From NCBI RefSeq assembly GCF_000934605.2, contig NZ_CP010897.2:3968001-4032000 (forward strand): DNA of 64,000 bases, given 5' to 3'. The notes below the pieces were generated by a model. It did no database searches. It saw nothing but the letters and a program-made list of their open reading frames with translations, and was not told the origin of the DNA. The first letter of the stretch is position 1; each line of letters begins with the position of its first letter. The translations under genes and the position numbers were made by a program. This document shows, piece after piece, positions 61,321 through 64,000 of this stretch. Source of the stretch: Pandoraea vervacti. Lineage in GTDB: Bacteria > Pseudomonadota > Gammaproteobacteria > Burkholderiales > Burkholderiaceae.

Positions 61321-62613
61321 ATGAAGCGCGTTATCCAGCGCGGCATGAAGCCGCTCGCTCTCGCACTTGCGGCCGGCGCCGCCATCGCCTCGGTTGCCAC
61401 CACGGCCCATGCCGACGCCAAGCCGATCAAGATCGGCGTCGTGACGTTCATGTCGGGCGCTGCCGCCGGCCCGTTCGGCGTGCCGGCGAAGAACGCCGCG
61501 GAAATCACCGCTGCCGAACTCAACGCCGGAAAAGTGCCTGCGCCGTACGCCACGAAGGGCTTCGGCGGTGCGCCGATCGAACTCGTCTACATCGACGAAG
61601 CGGGCAGCACCAGCAAGCAAGTGAGCGAATACCGCAACCTGCTCAATCAGGGGGTGGATTATGTGGTCGGCTACACGTCCTCGGGCAACTGCCTGGCGAT
61701 CGCGCCGGTCGCCGAAGAAATGAAGAAGGTCACGCTGTTCTTCGATTGCGGCACCCCGCGCGTGTTCGAAGACGCAAGCTTCAAGTACGTCTTCCGCCCG
61801 GTCGCCACCGCCACGATGGATAACGTGGGTGCGGCGCGCTACGTCGCCGAGCGCAAGCCGGATCTGCAAACGTACGCCGGCATCAACCAGAACTACGCAT
61901 GGGGGCAGGACGCCTGGGCCGACTTCGAAGGCACGCTCAAGGCGCTCAAGCCGAACACGAAGGCAGTCAGCTCGCAAATGCCGCAGTTGGGCGCGGGTCA
62001 GTACAACGCCGGCATTTCGAGCCTGCTCGCCGCCCACCCGGACGTTTTGCATTCGAGCTTCTGGGGCGGCGATCTGGAAGGCCTCGTGGTGCAGGCAGGC
62101 CCGCGCGATCTCTTCAAGAAGTCGCTCACGGTGCTCACCGCCGGTGAGACGGCCACGCACGGCAAGACCCGTCTGCCGGACGGCGTGATCATCGGCGCAC
62201 GCGGCATGTACGGCATGTTCGCCCCGGATAACGCCCTGAACCGCTGGCTGCGCGCGGCCTACAGCGCCAAGTTCAACGACACCCCGAGCTACCCGTCGTA
62301 CAAGATGAACCAGAGCATTCTCGCGCTCAAGGCAGCGTACGAGAAGGCGCAGGCGGCCAATGGCGGCAAGCAGCCGACACCGGAGCAGGTCATCGCCTCG
62401 TTCGAGCACCTCGCCTTCGACGCCCCCGCAGGCAAGATTGGTCTGACCCTGGGCAAGGGTCACCAGGCCGCACAGGGCACGGCGTTCGGCATTGTGAAGA
62501 ACGTGAACGGCAAGGTCACCGTGACCGACGTGAAGCAGTACTCGATTGCCGAAGTCACGCCTCCGGAAGGCGTGAAGTCCGCCGAGTGGATCAAGGGCGG
62601 CCTGAAGCACTAA
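61321..62613 (+). CDS. ABC transporter substrate-binding protein, branched-chain amino-acid type
   Basis: 430 residues. A Sec signal (ALALAAGAAIASVATTAHA, cut near residue 32) leads to a type-I periplasmic binding fold (IKIGVVTFMSGAAAGPFGVP, then YVVGYTSSGNCLAIAPVAEE). Family Peripla_BP_6, used for branched-chain amino acids, urea, amides and aromatic acids. With gabD upstream and LivH/LivM permeases downstream, import of GABA, 4-hydroxybutyrate or an aromatic acid is possible. Ligand not determined. Confidence 0.9.
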   Translation: MKRVIQRGMKPLALALAAGAAIASVATTAHADAKPIKIGVVTFMSGAAAGPFGVPAKNAAEITAAELNAGKVPAPYATKGFGGAPIELVYIDEAGSTSKQVSEYRNLLNQGVDYVVGYTSSGNCLAIAPVAEEMKKVTLFFDCGTPRVFEDASFKYVFRPVATATMDNVGAARYVAERKPDLQTYAGINQNYAWGQDAWADFEGTLKALKPNTKAVSSQMPQLGAGQYNAGISSLLAAHPDVLHSSFWGGDLEGLVVQAGPRDLFKKSLTVLTAGETATHGKTRLPDGVIIGARGMYGMFAPDNALNRWLRAAYSAKFNDTPSYPSYKMNQSILALKAAYEKAQAANGGKQPTPEQVIASFEHLAFDAPAGKIGLTLGKGHQAAQGTAFGIVKNVNGKVTVTDVKQYSIAEVTPPEGVKSAEWIKGGLKH

Positions 62614-62746
62614 GCCCGCGCGTGTAGCAAGCATCAAGACCGGGAGGACGAGGTGCATCCGTCCTCCTCGCAATAAGCGGTACCCGCAACACCGGCGCCG
62701 TGGCTCGCGTGCCACCCGCCGTGTTGCGTTCCAAGGAGAATGCGAG

Positions 62747-63643
62747 ATGTCGCAGATCTACGCCGTCCTGGTGGACGGGGTGATGTACGCCGCGTGGCTG
62801 TTCCTGGTTGCTCTGGGACTGACCCTCGTCTACGGCGTGCTCAAAATCTTGAACATGGCGCACGGCAGCCTGTACGCACTCGGTGCGTACGCCGGCGTGA
62901 CGCTCATCGGCCCGTGGGTGGCCCAGGGCGGCAACCTTTACGTGAGCTACCTCTTGCTCGTGCTTGCGGCCATCGTCGCGGGCGGGGCCATCGGTTTCAT
63001 CATGGAGCGCGGCCTTCTGAAGCGCTTCTACGGACAGGACCCGGTGGTGCTGTTGCTCGTGACCTACGCGCTCTTTCTCATCATGGAAGACGCCATCAAG
63101 CTCGTCTGGGGTGTCGACCCGTACACGGTCTCGGAGCCCTACAGTTTCCTCGGCAACTTCGAGCTCGGCGACCTTTCCTATCCGAACTACAACTTTCTGA
63201 TCGTGGGCGTGGCGCTGGTGGCCGGCGTCGGCCTGAGCGCATTCCTGAAGTTCACTCGCAGCGGCCGCTTGCTGCGCGCCGTGATTCACGACCGGGAAGT
63301 CAGTCAGGCGATGGGCATTCGCGTGAGCCGTTACTTCGTGGTGACGTTCATGGCCGGCGCGGTGCTCGCGGCCATCGGCGGCGCACTCACCGCCCCGACC
63401 GTGTCGGTCGCGCCCGGCATGGGCGTCGAGATCGTGGTGCTCACCTTCGCCGTGGTGGTGATCGGCGGGCTCGGCTCGCTGCCGGGCGCCGCGTTCGGCG
63501 CACTGCTCGTGGGGCTGGTGCGCGCGAGCGCCGTGCATTACTGGCCGCAAGGCGAACTGTTCTCCATTTACATCGTCATGGCGCTGGTGCTGGCCGTGCG
63601 TCCGAAAGGCATCTTCGCTCCGCTGGAGGCCCGCAAGATATGA
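62747..63643 (+). CDS. Branched-chain-type ABC transporter permease, LivH family
   Basis: 298 residues with about eight helices. Opening LFLVALGLTLVYGVLKILNM, HGSLYALGAYAGVTL and the EAA-like loop RAVIHDREVSQAMGIRVSRY are family hallmarks, as is GLGSLPGAAFGALLVGLVRA near the end. Stop codon overlaps the start of the next permease (ATGA). AAGGAG precedes the ATG. Confidence 0.92.
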   Translation: MSQIYAVLVDGVMYAAWLFLVALGLTLVYGVLKILNMAHGSLYALGAYAGVTLIGPWVAQGGNLYVSYLLLVLAAIVAGGAIGFIMERGLLKRFYGQDPVVLLLVTYALFLIMEDAIKLVWGVDPYTVSEPYSFLGNFELGDLSYPNYNFLIVGVALVAGVGLSAFLKFTRSGRLLRAVIHDREVSQAMGIRVSRYFVVTFMAGAVLAAIGGALTAPTVSVAPGMGVEIVVLTFAVVVIGGLGSLPGAAFGALLVGLVRASAVHYWPQGELFSIYIVMALVLAVRPKGIFAPLEARKI

Positions 63644-64000
63644 GTTCCGCAATCTCCTCCGCCGTGCGTGCGCCGGGCGCCTGGCTCGCCGTCGCCGGCT
63701 TCGTCGCCATCGGTGCAGCGGGTCTTGCACTGCCGCAGTGGCAATTCCTGGTGTCCGTCGCGCTGTCCAAGGGCATCGTCGCGCTCGGTCTCGCGCTGCT
63801 GCTTCGCACGGGCCTCGCCTCGTTCGGTCAGGCATTGTTCTTCGCGGTCGGCGCTTATTGCGTCGGTCTCGGCATGAACTACTACGGACTGACGGAGCTC
63901 TTCGCGCTGCTCGCGATCTCGATGGTCGTCTCGGCCGCGCTGGCGTTCGTCCTCGGCTTCCTGCTGGCCCGTTATCGCGACATCTTCTTCGCGATGCTCA
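63640..64000 (+). CDS. Branched-chain-type ABC transporter permease, LivM family (runs off the window)
   Basis: The first 120 codons of a LivM-type permease are present; the frame is open to the end of the window. It begins MSSAISSAVRAPGAWLAVAG and continues through GLALLLRTGLASFGQALFFA, the usual LivM stretch, and ARYRDIFFAML. It pairs with the LivH protein; ATPase genes (livG/livF type) are expected further on. The gene is cut only by the window edge. Confidence 0.9.
   Translation, partial: MSSAISSAVRAPGAWLAVAGFVAIGAAGLALPQWQFLVSVALSKGIVALGLALLLRTGLASFGQALFFAVGAYCVGLGMNYYGLTELFALLAISMVVSAALAFVLGFLLARYRDIFFAML

Overview
The window reads as a 64 kb piece of chromosome from a GC-rich betaproteobacterium of the Burkholderiaceae. 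Protein content (box-type benzoate degradation, CyoABCD oxidase without CyoE, many LysR/TetR/IclR regulators each beside a transporter or oxidoreductase) suggests Pandoraea or a close relative; the genus is an inference from the gene set, not a measured result. No replication origin, rRNA operon, CRISPR array, integrase or prophage was seen. There is one IS110-family insertion sequence and two tRNA genes.

Layout. 1-6.8 kb: end of a benzoate-CoA ligase gene and an alpha/beta hydrolase, selD, two Tat-exported proteins (transglutaminase-like and TlpA-like), and a LysR gene divergent from a two-gene chromate transporter. 6.9-12.2 kb: an orphan protein, a LysE-type exporter, a DUF3047 protein and a second FtsI-type penicillin-binding protein. 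12.7-16.8 kb: the cytochrome bo3 operon cyoABCD, followed by a clear terminator. 17-26.5 kb: regulator/transporter pairs (LysE/Lrp, MFS/SufR-like, Ohr/TetR), a PAS-GGDEF protein, YnfA, SlyX and a DUF1439 protein. 26.7-30.4 kb: a TonB-dependent siderophore receptor behind a Fur-type box, then the IS110 element. 30.7-40.1 kb: an Lrp/DMT-exporter operon, SDR/LysR and VOC/TetR divergent pairs, an ABC-2 exporter, GST, a DJ-1/PfpI protein, a GNAT and DUF1993.

40.35-42.95 kb holds the most unusual locus: three tandem paralogous genes whose N-terminal about 100 residues carry an LW-x-K/R-I/V-K-D-x-F-x-G-T-H signature. From memory this closely resembles the N-terminal translocation domain of the Salmonella SPI-2 type III effectors (SifA, SseJ, SspH2; WEK(I/M)xxFF motif). 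I propose them as a previously unremarked effector-like family.

43-49 kb: DUF1275, SDR, hypothetical, VOC, DMT, AraC and YciI genes, then tRNA-Ala(GGC) and tRNA-Glu(UUC). 49.2-57.4 kb: a catabolic cluster (aminotransferase, MFS carrier, YdiJ-like FAD/Fe-S dehydrogenase, D-hydroxyamino-acid aldolase) divergent from a GntR regulator, resembling part of the beta-hydroxyaspartate pathway. 57.5-64 kb: a flavodoxin-type reductase, and an IclR gene divergent from gabD and the start of a branched-chain-type ABC transporter operon, which runs off the window.

Several intergenic regions carry legible operator candidates: a 28-bp palindrome (MFS/SufR-like), shared ATCTATC/GATAGAT sites (Ohr/TetR), paired TGGACAGTGT(C/A)CA sites (TetR/VOC), two inverted TTTGCATTCAAAAT sites (GntR) and three 16-bp repeats at exact 19-bp spacing (IclR/gabD). 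Homologies are from reading protein sequences; no database search was run.
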